64,000 nucleotides of DNA from Locusta migratoria (GCA_026315105.1 CM048744.1:365635159-365699158); one strand, 5' to 3'. Counted from the stretch's first letter, positions 20,772-32,544 are shown. Made by a program: numbers and translations. The notes: a model not told the origin generated them from the sequence alone.

Positions 20772-20811
20772 CACTACCGGTTTCGCGTCAATAGAGACGC
20801 ACCTTCAGGTG
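20772..20811 (-). ncRNA. Hammerhead-ribozyme-like motif, one core change
   Basis: Minus strand: CAC (stem I), CTGAAGG, extra T, stem II GCGTC-TCTATT-GACGC (5 perfect bp), GAAA, CCGG, TA, then GTG (stem I partner). The last base of the CUGANGA box is G instead of A, and stem I is only 3 bp, so cleavage is doubtful. An AATAAA-like sequence follows within 40 bases (cataaaaggatctcaataaa). Confidence 0.5.
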
Positions 20812-21439
20812 TTACTGTGTTAAATAACAAAACAATAATTAAAATTACAGGACCAATAACTTAATAAACGCGGTACATGAATTGAACAAGGTATTACTTA
20901 CAATTTTTTATTCTCTCGTCATAATTCGCTACTGAGTCCCAACATTCTAGTTGCTTTCATCCATCAATTGGTTAAAAATTCAATAGGGCCAAATACATGG
21001 GTCCAAGTCCAAAATCAAATGGTTGTCTTTCAGGATTAAAAACATGGACGTTAAAATGTGGGACATGTAGTCGCGTGATTTTGACCACCGTATTGTCGAT
21101 AAAATCTGAAGGTAAAAAGAAAGAGACACGTGACAATTTTGTGTCTATAGTCATAAAATAAATCACAGGGGAAGAGTAGTTGAGGGGGGGGGGGGGAGGG
21201 TTGCACCTATGTCAGTTGACAAAATAAAGTAATCGTTAGGATATGGGGAGCATTAAAACTTGTTAAAATGACTTACCCGTAGATTGCCAGTGGAGTGAAG
21301 GTGGCCATTGTAAAAATAAAACTGAAGGTCTTTAATTAGAAACATCAAGTTGTAGCAGTCCTACGGAGGCGTAGAGGATAACTTGTATTATGTTAATTTT
21401 ACACATACTAACGCCACAATTACAACAAGCAAAATCAGT

Positions 21440-21511
21440 TATTATTATATTGGTGTGGTGTCTGTTCTTCCGAACATGTCCGAAATAATAGACACCACAC
21501 CACTATAATAA
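21440..21511. repeat. Short palindrome with ttggtgtggtgtc ends
   Basis: An imperfect inverted repeat about 72 bp long: ttggtgtggtgtctgttctt on one side and aataatagacaccacaccac on the other. A related palindrome lies at 34729-34779. It may be a minimal non-autonomous element or the paired ends of a lost element. Confidence 0.7.
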
Positions 21512-21680
21512 GTATTTACATGCGGAGACGGCGTCAGCTACAATTACTTCACCGCAGATGCGGTCATACGTTCGATTTCGCACGGGAATCCGTAACGGCG
21601 AGTGTAAGAGGGCATGGACGATAGGGGCGCTATAGCCATAACTTGCGACTTGTGGAAGTTTGAGATTGACGAGAGGCGAG

Positions 21681-21753
21681 CACGGGTAGCCAAGTGGTTA
21701 AGGTAACCGCTGGCCGAAGTGGGAGGCCCGGATCGATTCCGGGTCCGGCTCAC
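21681..21753 (+). repeat. tRNA-like SINE head or tRNA pseudogene
   Basis: The sequence gggtagccaagtggttaagg (A-box type) followed about 40 bp later by cggatcgattccgggtccgg (B-box type) has tRNA form. The acceptor stem does not close cleanly (two mismatches), so I call it a SINE head or pseudogene rather than a working tRNA. The following 150 bp may be its body. Confidence 0.55.
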
Positions 21754-22246
21754 AGTTTCACTTGTCACCATTGTTTAATTTCAATGCCATTGTCAATCCT
21801 TTCTTCCCTAATCCATCTCCCTTCCCCTCCTTTTTCAATAATTTGCAATTTCAGTTTGTTCAGCGGATCGATGGTATCACGAGACCACAGAAGTGGCGAA
21901 ACATTTCTTGTGGGCTAGCCCCACATACGACTTGGATTTAATATGTCTGCGAACAAAAAGTATGCATGATGAAGGAATGAGAACACCATTTCCGGAAAGG
22001 GAGTTTGCAGCGTCCCAAAACAATTTGCAACTTGTATATACAAGGGTGGTCATCAAAATAGGAACACCATGAACGGTAGCAAATAACGAAATTTTAATTT
22101 GCTGATATAAACATATTCGTCCCGAGACAATTTAGTAACTGAAGTGATATTAAAAAATAATTTAAAAAGACGGAGTTAATTTTCCGTGTCAGTTGCAGTG
22201 TTCTAATCAACAGAGTGGAAATGTAGTAGAGGGGGAGGACTATATT

Positions 22247-22884
22247 TCTCATTAAATAATTTCCCCACCTCATTAAACAAGAATTTCATTCCTGCCAGGA
22301 AAGTATTTTTTCCTTTCTATATTACTACTGCTCTTTTATAGCGTTAGAAACCTTGGAACACTTAATGTAGTCTATGCATGGTGTAAGGAAAGATATCGTG
22401 TCACTGTCGCGGTGGAGTAGCCGAGCGGTCTAAACCACCTCACTGCGGAGCGCGCGGTTGCTCGCCATGGAGGTTGAGTCCTCCCTGGTGCATGGGTGTG
22501 TGTTTGTCCGTAGGTTAGTTTACCTAGGTTTAAGTAGTTTGTAAGCTACGGACTGATGACCAGGCAGTTTGGTCCGATAGATTTACAGACATATGAACAT
22601 TTCTTTTATCGTGTCACTAACAGCATCCACACACATTAAACGATTCGCAGATTCATTAGTCTCGTTAAATAATTTCCCCAGCTCATTAAACCAGAACTTC
22701 ATTCCTGCGAGGAAAGTATTTTTTTCCTTTTCCTGTATTATTACTGCTCTTTTGTAGCGTTAGAAGCCATGGAGCACTTCTTTCAATGTAGACTATGCAC
22801 GGTGTAAGCAAAGATATCGTGACACTAATAGCATCAACACAAAACAGTAAATGATTCGCAGATTCATTAGCTGAGATGGAATTC
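22247..22884 (+). repeat. Tandem duplication of a unit of about 210 bp
   Basis: Two direct copies, each starting ttaaataatttcccca (near 22252 and 22666) and ending 'gattcgcagattcattag' (near 22642-22660 and 22855-22872). The first copy is longer only because it carries a SINE at 22406-22606. Copies differ at scattered sites. No coding frame explains the repeat. Confidence 0.85.
22406..22606 (+). mobile_element. tRNA-derived SINE (family 2 head)
   Basis: Begins gtcgcggtggagtagccgag, contains B-box-like ggttgagtcctcc, and ends 'catatgaacatttctttt'. A perfect 12 bp target duplication tatcgtgtcact flanks it (22394-22405 and 22607-22618). It inserted in only one of the two tandem units, so the tandem duplication is older. 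Confidence 0.93.
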
Positions 22885-23070
22885 AGGGCCATAATTCCGG
22901 CAGTTCTGCACCAGCAGTGATGATGCCTATGAAAATTTTGTCACACCAAAGCAAAATTTGTATATGCAGTTGGTGAATGAATATTTTTTTAATATTTAGA
23001 TCAAGTAGACTAGTTACTTCTTGACTGTTCCTATGCATCAATCTCAGTGGTACTTCTATACTACAACTAA

Positions 23071-23200
23071 ACTCGGTCCGGCAGGCCTCAGAAGGGCCTT
23101 CTGTATCGACCGGCCGCCGAGTTACACCGAGGTATGAGCTATGGAGAGGCCGTTTTGTCTGTTTCCGTGAACAGAGCCGCTACTTCTCAGTCAAGTAGGC
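23071..23200 (-). mobile_element. 5S-type SINE, body and tail only
   Basis: The complement shares two separated stretches with the 5S-headed SINE at 36876-37202: ctacttgactgagaagtagc and gcggccggtcgatacagaagg. The 5S-like head is missing, so this is a 5'-truncated copy. Confidence 0.7.
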
Positions 23201-23301
23201 ACTACTTGCTACTAATGAAAGTTTTCCACCTCCTCCGCAAGTCTGATTCCAACATTAGTCAGATGCACACATTATTTCCGTGTGATTAATTTCTGTCAAA
23301 T

Positions 23302-23499
23302 AAAATGTTCAAATGTTTATACAACTATGGGACCTAACTGCAGTGGTCAACGGCCCCTAAAGTTACAAACTACTGAAACTAACTTAAGCTAAGAATAAAA
23401 CACCCACCCATGCCCTTGGGAGTATTCGAACCTCCGACGGGGAACGGACGCGCTCTCCTCAGCAAGGCGCCTTACAGCACATGGCTATTCCAGCGTGGC
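23302..23499 (-). mobile_element. tRNA-derived SINE (family 2)
   Basis: Tail-first on the plus strand (aaaatgttcaaatg), then 'ttacaaactac', the complement of the B-box (gtattcgaacctcc) and the complement of a family-2 head. I could not define a clean target duplication. Confidence 0.85.
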
Positions 23500-23599
23500 T
23501 AATTACTATGGCGTGTGATCATCTTCAGATATATGTAGTTGAGAATATCAGAATAATGTGTAGGTCTTGTGAAAACATGAAAAGTATGAAATACACTAT

Positions 23600-23655
23600 A
23601 CTGACAGGGGACAGATAACCAAGCAGTTTAGTCCCCTTAAAAACCCCAACAACCA
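23600..23655 (+). mobile_element. SINE tail fragment
   Basis: ggggacagataaccaagcag followed by tttagtccccttaaaaaccc and caacaacc, the tail type that also supplied the 45 bp insertion at 17229-17273. Confidence 0.55.
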
Positions 23656-23799
23656 CTCTGTTCTGATGCGTATTTCCTTACGCATCTACAATGACTTGAA
23701 GATAATCACTTGCGATTCAAACCATCACACTTCAAAATAGAGAAACTGAAAGAAGTGAAATGCGCCAAAAAGGAACAATACCACGTCTCGATCCCTGAG

Positions 23800-24671
23800 T
23801 CAAAAGATGGGGACGTTTGCAAGACAACAACCATCTGCACGAACAGTTGGACGACGTTTGCAGCAGCATGGACTATCAGCTCGGAGACCATGGCTGCGGT
23901 TACCGTTGACGCTGCATCACAGAAAGGAGCGCCTGCAATTGTGTACTCAACGACAAACCTGGGTGCATGAATGTCAAAACGTCATGAATCCAGGTTCTGT
24001 TTACAGCCTCATTACGGTCGCATCCTTTTTGGCAACATCACTGTGAACGCACATTGGAAGCGTGTATTCGTCATCGCCATACTGGCGTATCACCCGGCGT
24101 GATGGTATGGAATGTCACTGGTTACATGTCTCGGTCACCTGTTGTTCGACGGCACTTTGAACAGTGGCCACTACATTTCAGACGTATTACGATCCGTGGC
24201 TCTACCCTTCATTCGATCCCTGCGAAACCCTACATTTCAGCAGGATAATGCACGACCACATGTTGCAGGTCCTGTACAGGCCTTTCTGGATACGGAAAAT
24301 GTTCGACTGCTGACTTGGCCAGCACATTCTCCAGATCTCTCACCAATTGAAAACGTCTGGTCAATGGTGGCAGAGCAACTGGCCACGCCACGCCAGTCAC
24401 TACTCTTGATGAACTGTGGCATCGTGTTGAAGCTGTATGGGCATCTGTAACTGTCATGCCATCCAAGCTTTGTTTGACTCAATGCCCAGGCATATCAAGG
24501 TCGTTATTACAGGCAGAGGTGGTTGTTCTGGGTACTGATTTCTCAGTATCTATGCACCCAAATTGCGTGAAAATGTAATCAGATATCAGTTCTAGTATAT
24601 TTGTCCAATGAATACTCGTTTATCATCTGCATTTCTTCTTGGTGTAGCAATTATAGTGGTCAGTAATGTAT
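23800..24671 (+). mobile_element. Tc1-like transposon, 5'-truncated
   Basis: The 3' two thirds of the same family as 46746-48009. It starts within the DNA-binding region (cgtttgcaagacaac) and ends at the terminal inverted repeat ttggtgtagcaattatagtg. The left inverted repeat and the transposase N-terminus are absent, so it cannot move by its own protein. Confidence 0.88.
23850..24450 (+). pseudogene. Tc1-like transposase fragment
   Basis: Sequence can be followed in alternating frames: RHTGVSPGVMVWNVTGYMSR (frame at 24054-24248), then from 24112 YISDVLRSVALPFIRSLRNP, FQQDNARPHVAGPVQAFLDT and SPDLSPIENVWSMVAEQL. DNARPH holds the second catalytic Asp and PIENVW the final Glu of the DDE triad, with spacing consistent with DD34E. 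Compared with 47235-47751, the first-Asp region is disrupted (the sequence after 'aacgtcatgaatccaggttc' is altered). A frameshift near 24150-24180 and the lost N-terminus inactivate it. Confidence 0.85.
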
Positions 24672-25220
24672 ATGGAGTAAAGTTCACGAACGTCTTGTCG
24701 ACCCCTTTTCAGTTGTCTGGGAATTCTGACATAGGCGACACAATACGTATACTTTAGTGACGTTTGTTATTAACAACTCAGCTTATTCCCACGACTTAGC
24801 AGCTTTCTCTCGGTGAATACTAGACAGAAATCGAATGTACATTTGGATCACAACTCCCTGAGTCTTGTGCAGAAAGGTGTGCAGCATTCTGCAAATCAAA
24901 TGTTCAAATGTTTGTCAAGCTTAAGGGACTTAACTGCTGGGTCTTCAGTCCCTAAACTTACAAACTACTTATGAACTAACGTACACTAAAGACGACGCAA
25001 ACAGCCTTCCCCTAGGGGGGATTCGAACCCCGACGGGGAACAGCCTCTCGCATCGGAGCATAGCGCCTCAATGCGCTCGGCTGCTCTACCGCAGCCAGTA
25101 TTCTGCAGCATCCGTTTTCAATAAGCTGCCACCAGAACTCAAGCATCTTTGTACTAACTCACGCGCTTTTAAATCTAAATTATTCTGTACAGAAACTCCT
25201 GGAAACATTAAAAAATAAAT
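24672..25220 (+). pseudogene. LINE RT C-terminal fragment, split by a SINE
   Basis: Upstream of the SINE, frames give CRPLFSCLGILT (a C-terminal LINE block usually RxxCxPLFxxLxILT) and VHLDHNSLSLVQKGVQHSA. Downstream, 25105-25217 continues SVFNKLPPELKHLCTNSRAF and KSKLFCTETPGNIKK then stop. The two parts join across the SINE at 24896-25099. This is the end of a LINE reverse transcriptase of a family different from the CR1-like copies here. Its 5' part is replaced by the Tc1 element. Confidence 0.72.
24896..25099 (-). mobile_element. tRNA-derived SINE in LINE C-terminus
   Basis: Tail-first (atgttcaaatgtttgtcaag), family-1-like body, B-box complement ggattcgaacccc, and a family-2-like head ending gctgctctaccgcagccag. 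It is flanked by attctgca at 24888-24895 and 25100-25107. The head and body mix features of the two families. Confidence 0.9.
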
Positions 25221-25412
25221 CTAATTCCTTTTATTCGTTATTTATTCTTTTTACTGAGGCTTAAGATTGTCATGTGCATAGGACTACTTTAAATTTTTAT
25301 ATTACTACTCTTGTGTCAAAGTTCATGTACTGACTTGTTTCATGACCATGGAGTCTTGCTCCTGAATTAGGTCCTAGGAAACAGGAAACCATCTTATTAT
25401 TATTATCGTTAC

Positions 25413-25543
25413 TCACAAACTACTTAAACTGTCTTATACTAACGACAACACTCACACCTATGCTCGAGAGTGACTGAACCTCCGGCGGGATCGCCCACCA
25501 AGTGCTCAGCATGACGCCTTAGACCACGCGGCCATTCCACACG
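25413..25543 (-). mobile_element. SINE fragment (family 2)
   Basis: Complement of a family-2 body and head: 'ctcacaaactacttaaac', 'gaacctcc' and 'gaccacgcggccattcc'. The tail is missing. Confidence 0.75.
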
Positions 25544-25794
25544 GTAAATAGAAACGCAAATGGCATATGACGCCTTCCGGAAATTTGACAAAATTTTGGA
25601 GGTGTGTAACTATACATTTCTTTATCAACATAATCATTTGGGAGAAAAATAGTAGTTCTCACCACTTTTTATCTAGCCGTTGTATTGCAGTCTTTCCGGA
25701 ACGCGTAAGACCTGTTTCTAGCGTCCAATGAAGTAAGTGGTGTTCTTCTTTCATTTTTTTTAAATGCAGTAGTACGGCTACCAGGAAAAAAAAG

Positions 25795-25797
<3 letters not shown>

Positions 25798-25844
<47 letters not shown>

Positions 25845-25858
25845 GGGGGGGGGGGGGG
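25798..25858 (+). repeat. 46 T followed by 15 G
   Basis: A homopolymer pair, about 46 T then about 15 G. Such an abrupt T-to-G switch could be a genuine retroposon tail plus slippage or an assembly or sequencing artefact. Confidence 0.9.
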
Positions 25859-28463
25859 TTCAGTTATTCTGGTCTCATCTCAGTGTTGCTAACTTACAGT
25901 AATCAGAAAATTCCTCCTTCACGCAGTTTCACATCTGTATAATTTTGTCTCCTTAATTGCCAAATGTCCCTCGTACTGGTAATGAATTCCAAATTTTACG
26001 TTAATATAATTAAGCATATTTAAGCATATTCCTGTACAAGAGCCCTCTGTCATATTTTCTAATTTTATTATTCTGGGCTCTTGGGTACTGTTACTTGGTC
26101 TCCTGTGAAGCCCAGTAGTAAAGTACAAAGCGGATAGCCGAAAGTCCTGAGCGTTCCTCTCGCGCAGTGTGGGGGCCCACTGTGCGCGCGCATTTCGTCT
26201 GGAAGATTCTAAGGCGCGCCGTCGGACTGCGGGGAGAGGCAACAGCGCGACCGGCGGGCGCATTTCTCTCTTTAGCGTGAGCGGCGGAGGCTGCGTGCCA
26301 CTCAGCTTTCAGCTTTTAATGGCCCACGGAGAACCGCGCGACACCTCAGCGAAATGCGCCGCTGTTTATGTAATCTGACGCAAAAACACCCGCCACTCTT
26401 CTCTCGCCGTGATATGCAGACCTACAGGTATCAATGTGTCTTGTCACTGGCATGAAAGAGCGAAACTTCACTGCTATAAAAAAATCTAGCATTAGAAGGC
26501 ACATTATGTGACAGTTCCATGCAAGGTTAGAATTTGTCGTCTAAAACCGTGCACTGTTTGTAGAGAGAATATCACAGGTATATTTACTGCTAGAAGTTAT
26601 AAAAGGGGCTTACAAGGAGACGTTCCGCTCCCGAAAATTCATATTTGGATGGGAATTCGCAGGATAGTAGTATATCTTAAGGGAGGTGACTCAGAGAAGT
26701 TCTAAAGCGCACTATCCAGAAAATTCTAAGAGAAAGGTCTCTAAAGTTTTAAGCGCAGTATATATATGACAGATATGCTTGCCAGTGAAGCCTCTGCCCA
26801 GAACGCTAGAATAGCGGCGTGGTAACTCAGTACGCTCGGTCAAAAGGTTCAACGCTCTCTGAAACACAGAAATTCAGCAAGGGGGAAAAAAAAAAAAAAA
26901 AAAAAAAGGGGGGGGGAAAAACCCTGGTAGCATCGTGATCGTCTGTCATGTGTTCAGGTTCAAATCTACCTTCAAGAAACATTTTATTTTTCTTAATTGT
27001 TTGACTCTTCCTGAGCGTCACCCTCTCTGTATACTTACAACAGTGCAGGCAACCGCTATATTCTTGCTTTTCCTTGAAGAAACTGGTTCCTGCAAATTAC
27101 AACGAATATTTATAATTTTTCTGCAACTTATAATATCGCCTAATTCTGTAATGAAATTGTAATAACAATATCATTTAGCGTTTTAATCAACCTACATTAA
27201 CTGTAAAATGCCTTTGGAATTACTCGACTGTTTCAGACGTAAATATTGTAATTAAGATTTTAACTAGCTCCACCCGTCATTTCATAAATGATGAAACAAA
27301 GGCCTTTGCGATGTGATTGATAATATTTTATATCATTAATTTTATTTAAAATGATATAAGTTTTAAAACAAATAAGAAACATAAAATGTTTACTGTAGCT
27401 GGAATGGAGCCCTCACCGTGGATATCCTTGACTTCTACTACAAACTTTCAAAGTCTCATCCTAAACTGAATTTCCGAGAGCGAGAAGTCTCCTTGTTAGT
27501 AGGTCAAGTTTTACAGAAAGCAGCCCTGTCCGTCAAAAGTCTTTCAATGCTTAGATCTGTAAGCGACCAAACTATTGAGGTCATAGATCCCTAAACTTAC
27601 AAACTAAAGGTAACGACGGTTAGATGACGACACTACAGAATTCCTTTATTTTGGATCTGAATCCTACATTGATAATTCAGACCACCATTAGAGGTTTGTT
27701 TCCAGCTACAGATTTCGTAGATTTTCTAAATGTAAGATTTACAGCCATCACTTTATGTCAGATTCGCCATTTTAGCCTTATTTGGCAGTTAAGGCTAGTA
27801 ATTTTATGAAGGGAAACACAATTCGATAAACATTAAACGTCATTTTATTTTAAGCACAGAAGTAGTATACATTTGCTTTACGCTTCATATCTGTCGCTGT
27901 GAGCTCGGTACAAAAAGTGTGGACCCATTTACGACAGCAGGAACAATCATACGAAGTCCGTAATTTACCATAGTCAATGCTGATTTCACAAAGTTGTTCT
28001 CTAAAGAAATCATGATCGTTGTTGTCTTCAATGTAGTTGACAAATATCGAGGATTCTTCCAAAGAGAATGCCCCATCACATTATTTTCTTTTCTTCTTTC
28101 CCTAGCCCCCTTCTGTCATTCTATTTTTCTGCTCTTTTCTTTTACATTTGTTCTTCTTCAGGTTGGCTTCTGTTTGTGATGAGCAATGAGGTAAGCCTTT
28201 TTTTCCTCTGTTTTCTTTTCTAATATGCATACAAGCACTATTCTGTGCCTCCTGCACAGCAATTTACATAGATTCATGTGACCATTGCCGTCTTTGGTTG
28301 TTCCTCTATGCTTGTTACACACGGTGAATACTGCAAGGTAGTACGAAAAGCCTACTGCAATAAATCTGAGTTAAGAAGCGTTAATGAGTACCTCCTCTCT
28401 CATGAGTCGTTCTCCGATTTCTTCGTACTATTGTAGGCTGCAGGCATACTAAGCAGTGTTATC
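25859..28463. other. Mostly unassigned; GC-rich patch at 26150-26350
   Basis: No element is identifiable except a SINE scrap at about 27560-27606 (minus) and a Cys-rich frame at 27850-28062. The GC- and CpG-rich patch at 26150-26350 carries no recognisable exon. A short A/G homopolymer block lies at 26881-26917. Confidence 0.5.
27850..28062 (-). pseudogene. PHD-finger-like C-terminal fragment
   Basis: The 70-codon minus frame reads ...YDCSCCRKWVHTFCTELTA then ANVYYFCA. Pattern C-x-C-C-x-x-W-x-H-x-x-C resembles the second half of a PHD-type zinc finger (W-V/F-H-x-x-C). PHD-like fingers occur at the C-terminus of several insect transposon proteins and in host chromatin proteins. No second exon or adjacent domain supports either choice, and the last Cys pair is cut short by the stop. 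Confidence 0.35.
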
Positions 28464-28648
28464 AAAAATTGTCAAAATGTTTGTATAGCTTATGGGACTT
28501 AAATACGGGGTCATCAGTCCCTAAACTTACAAACTTCTTATGAACTAAATAATACTAAGGACGGCACAAATATCCATTTCCGAGGGGGGGGGGTTCGAAC
28601 CCCCGACCGTAGTGGCCGTGCAGATCGTAACTGTAGCGCCTCAGCCCA
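28464..28648 (-). mobile_element. tRNA-derived SINE (family 1), head truncated
   Basis: Tail-first family-1 copy through the B-box complement (ggttcgaaccccc) to 'gcgcctcagcccacc'. The last 15-20 bp of the head are missing. A G run at 28586-28593 is an expansion of the family's gggggg. Confidence 0.88.
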
Positions 28649-28744
28649 CCTTTTTTTATTTATTTTATATATATATTTCTTTTTCCGTAAAAATTACTAT
28701 TAGATGTTAACATAGTGTGAGTATTGCAACAAAAATGAAGAAAA

Positions 28745-28810
28745 TAAAAACTTTTCCACGGTAGGACTCGAACCACAGACCCTGAGGCTGGAAGGCTACG
28801 ACGCTACCAC
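28745..28810 (-). repeat. tRNA-like unit
   Basis: The complement reads aaggtggtagcgtcgtagcc, about 20 bp, then gtggttcgagtcctaccgtgg: A-box and B-box at tRNA spacing and a plausible closing stem. It may be a tRNA pseudogene or SINE head. I could not confirm a proper anticodon loop. Confidence 0.4.
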
Positions 28811-29379
28811 CTTCTTTTCTTTCTTTTTTTTTCAGTCTCCTTTTTTCTAATTTTTATGAGAGAGTGGGGAGTGGTTTTTGGGATGTATGCATTCGTTATT
28901 TTATTTTATTATTTCAACTTCATCAAAATAAAACAGCCTATTCCTGGCAGACAGAAAATATTGAAAAAGAAAATAAAAGCTTCTGTATTATTTTCCACTC
29001 GCCTGTCGCCCCATTTAGGGTATTCTCTCTTTCTCTCTCTCTTTTTTTTTTTTTTTCCTCCATTGAAGTGATAATGATTGTTTTTCACTTTGACTCACGC
29101 AAGTAACTTCCATGCGCTCTATACTAACGGATGTAGCTTGTCCATGTTTAACTAAAAACTAAAAACATGAAAGTAAAGAAAACTCTGTGTGGGGAGTGAG
29201 TTTCCGGGCGGTCGACTCCAGTGCTTCTGCTGCCAGGCACGTCTTCTCGTTGTATTGTAAGAGGTAACCGTTTCATCATGTTCATCAAATGCCTCTTCAT
29301 CGTTATCAAATCAGCTTCTCATACCCGGGACATTCCAGCTCCGTGGAGGCCCTTCGGCCACCGCGGCTGGCACAATGTT

Positions 29380-31640
29380 CTCCAGTGGCCGCTTGTGATA
29401 AATATTTTGTGTAGTGTAACAGTTTTGCCGAAGACAGCTATATTATTTGCGATGCATGCAAATCAAGCGAAACGCAATTCACGTCGTTCGGAGATTTGTG
29501 ACCATGATAATACAATCATAGCCTGTATTTCCTTACATTATTACCGTTCAAATTTATGGAAATCTCTGCATGTTGTTTAAGTAAAAATGTTAGCGTATAT
29601 TACGTTTCCGTGTTAAGATATGCTCCACGAAGATTGGGTTTTAATATCCCACCGACAGCGTGGTCTTTAGAAAATAAAGTACAGAAAGTGTACCTGTTTT
29701 TCTATAATTACTATAATTATCAATGGTAAGTTTTTATTAAGTTAAAATTATTGATTTAAGGTGCTGTACATGCGTTGAAATAATACCTACACCGAGAACT
29801 TTATTTATTTTTAATTGCGACGCGTTTGATATCTTTCGCTGTTCTACAGCGCATCTACAGTAGTTCGTAACAAATTACGTAAACCAGTAGCGAGGTATGA
29901 TGTGAATGTTTTTCCCAAGCTAACAATAGATGACTAAGGCAAAAGATGATTCACTTTACGAGTAGCAGTTTCACGTGAGGGAAACAGAATGCACTTTTTG
30001 CATTTCTTATATCAACGTCGTTACCATCCCAACAAAACGTGTTGTTAGCAAATTGCAGAAAAAGGAATACAAAACAGCTCCAGAGAACGGAAGAGTGCAC
30101 TCAACAGTTTTATAACAGTGCTTTGCAGTACGTGCATTCCCCACGTAGCTACCATAATAGGCCTATCTTTATGGCCATAAACGTTATTTTATGCCGCTGA
30201 CACAGGCTGTCAGTCAAGATCTTGTCGCGGAAAGCAGTCTCATCACGGATTCATTCTGCTTTCATTACTCTTCATTGTTTCCCTCTCAACAACACGTAGG
30301 ATCATTGTCTACTCTAAAGCACGTTCTCTTGTTATCGATGAGTTCCGGCTTTCACGATCGTCCACCAGTGAATGCCACACAAACGTTTTGAAAATATTGT
30401 CTTCAAGCAGGACACGAAGAACATCGTTGCAGGTAATCTGGTGTGAAAATCGTTAATTGAAGAATCGTTTGACAATGCGGGAACTTGGTTTTACCGCTAC
30501 TGACTATTGGTTACTCAGTTAATTAGTGCAGACACTCCTCTACTGAAACTTCACTGACGGTCCAGTTAGTTGCAACTAATGCCAATGATTTTTTGGGACT
30601 GTGCCAGTTAATTGGAATAGTAGCGATGTGAAGGAATGTAGATTACAGAAGCTCTGGGCAATAACCTAACAACATTGTTTTACACGTAGGCACGTCAGCA
30701 TTTGAACATATTGAAAATAAGCGTGTTAATCAGATATCAAAACATGCTATTGATGTATGTAAGACTGGATTTGAGAGCAAGAATAAAGTCACGTACATTC
30801 GCCTGTCCCCAATGAACGACAGACATTGCCAAGGAATGGTAGCCTGGGTGCCTCAACGATACAGATAGTCGTGCTGTAGGTGGAACCCAAACAATGGGCT
30901 TTCTTTGAAGAGGCCAGACAAACGCGCGGTTTTTGAAAAGAGGCAGCACCCATTTCAATACTTGCACGGGCAACGGTTTGGATGATTAACTGATCTGGTC
31001 TTATAACGTCAACTAACGTGGACTTAACTTACAGTTACGGAGAACAGCTGAAAGCAAAGAGAAACTACACTCGTTTCTTTTCCCGAGGACTTGAACTCTA
31101 CATTATGAATATACGATGATGGTGTCCTCGCGTAAGTAAAATATGTCAGATCTCCATGCGGGGACTATTCAGGATGATGCCATCAGGAAAAAGAAAAAAG
31201 GCATTCTGCGTATCGGAGCGTGGAATTTCTAGTCCTTAATGGGATAGATAAGATATAAAATTTGAAAAGGCATAACTTTTAGAGAAAGGAGAGATATTCA
31301 GCTCACTTGACCTATGGATACACATTGTATCTTTAATCCAATGATTTCTATTGACTTCTGCATCTTCATGCCGTTGATCATAGCTGATTCTTCCACCTTT
31401 TGTGGAAGTTCCTCACGCCAAGGATAAGAGCGTGTCGTAGACCTCTATCTGCTCTTCTTTCAAGAGGTCACTGACAGAACGATTATGACTTCTTATTCTG
31501 GAAATCATCGGTGTCCGCGTCGTATATTACTAGTCAAAGGAAGGACAAAAGTGCATAAGTATTTTGGGCTTTCTGCATGTGTTTACAACTCTCAAAGTAC
31601 GTAGTGTTGGCGAGAATTCGATACTGCGCGCTCATTCCAG
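29380..31640. other. No recognised gene
   Basis: Unique-looking AT-rich sequence with only short frames. A small family-1 SINE head scrap precedes it at about 29340-29373 (minus). Confidence 0.5.
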
Positions 31641-31671
31641 ATTATACAAATACTTGCCAGTTAACAACAAG

Positions 31672-31895
31672 GGAAGTGAAGGACATGTTTACAGCCAGAA
31701 TCTCCGTCACTCTGACTGACAAGAGGACCCTCAGAAGTGTAAATAACTGATTTTTATGGGTCTCAGATATGTTGTGGATGGACTTTCCTTGGGTATAAGA
31801 ACATTCGCTTTTTAGCGAAGGGCCTTGTTTTTCGAGGAAATTCATGTTGAAGTTCACTGCGTGATAAAAGACGCCTAAGTTAGCCATGCTTCAAC
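31672..31895 (-). repeat. Unclassified dispersed repeat, minus copy
   Basis: Minus translation FNMNFLEKQGPSLKSE, then NISETHKNQLFTLLRVLLSV. It aligns by eye with the plus copy at 32545-32760 (FNITFLGNQGPSLKRR, then NILETQQHPSFTLLRVPLSV). The two copies diverge from each other, enclosing about 650 bp. A tRNA-like stretch (ggcgcagcggttgaggtctc) lies just beside it at about 31906-31965. Confidence 0.6.
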
Positions 31896-32544
31896 CAAGT
31901 GAGTTTGGCGCAGCGGTTGAGGTCTCCAGCTACCATGCTGGAGGTACCGTCTTCGGGTCCTCTGTGTTTTCTTTTTTTTTTTTAAATCGGAAATGTCCGA
32001 GATTTTTCTATTTTATTTTACAGAATATTAACAGTGTACTCTGTGTTAAATGAGTAACAAATATTGAATCTTGCCTCTGTAATTTAGTTTTCACGTCAGT
32101 ATTATAAAATCTTATTCTCTGTCGCCTGCATCGCTCGCTATGCCACAACAGAAATCCGAATGTTATTAGTCGTAAAACTACACTCATTAATATTGCATCA
32201 ATTCAGGTCACCTGATTTTTCGAAGATGATCAAATACGCATGGTTCGCATCAAAGTTAACGGATGAAGAGAACTCTTTTAATGTAAAAGGACTTTTTCTA
32301 GTATCGCTTCTAAAACCTTCGTGCTCCTGCAAGACAGGAGCTTTTATGAAATGTGCTTGGTGTTCTAAACCATTGTGTTTTGATAGCTCTTACGACAAAT
32401 ATCATCCGGATTTTGTGTTGTGGCATAGCAAGCGATCGAGATTTAGTAAGATTTCATAATAATGACGTGGAGATTAAATTACTACGGCAAAATTGAATAT
32501 TTATTACTAGTTTCACACAATGTACAGTGTTTGCTCCGTCACGC

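Noticed and set aside
21681..21753. Working tRNA gene
   Set aside because: A- and B-box-like sequences are present but the acceptor stem has mismatches and the context is a repeat.
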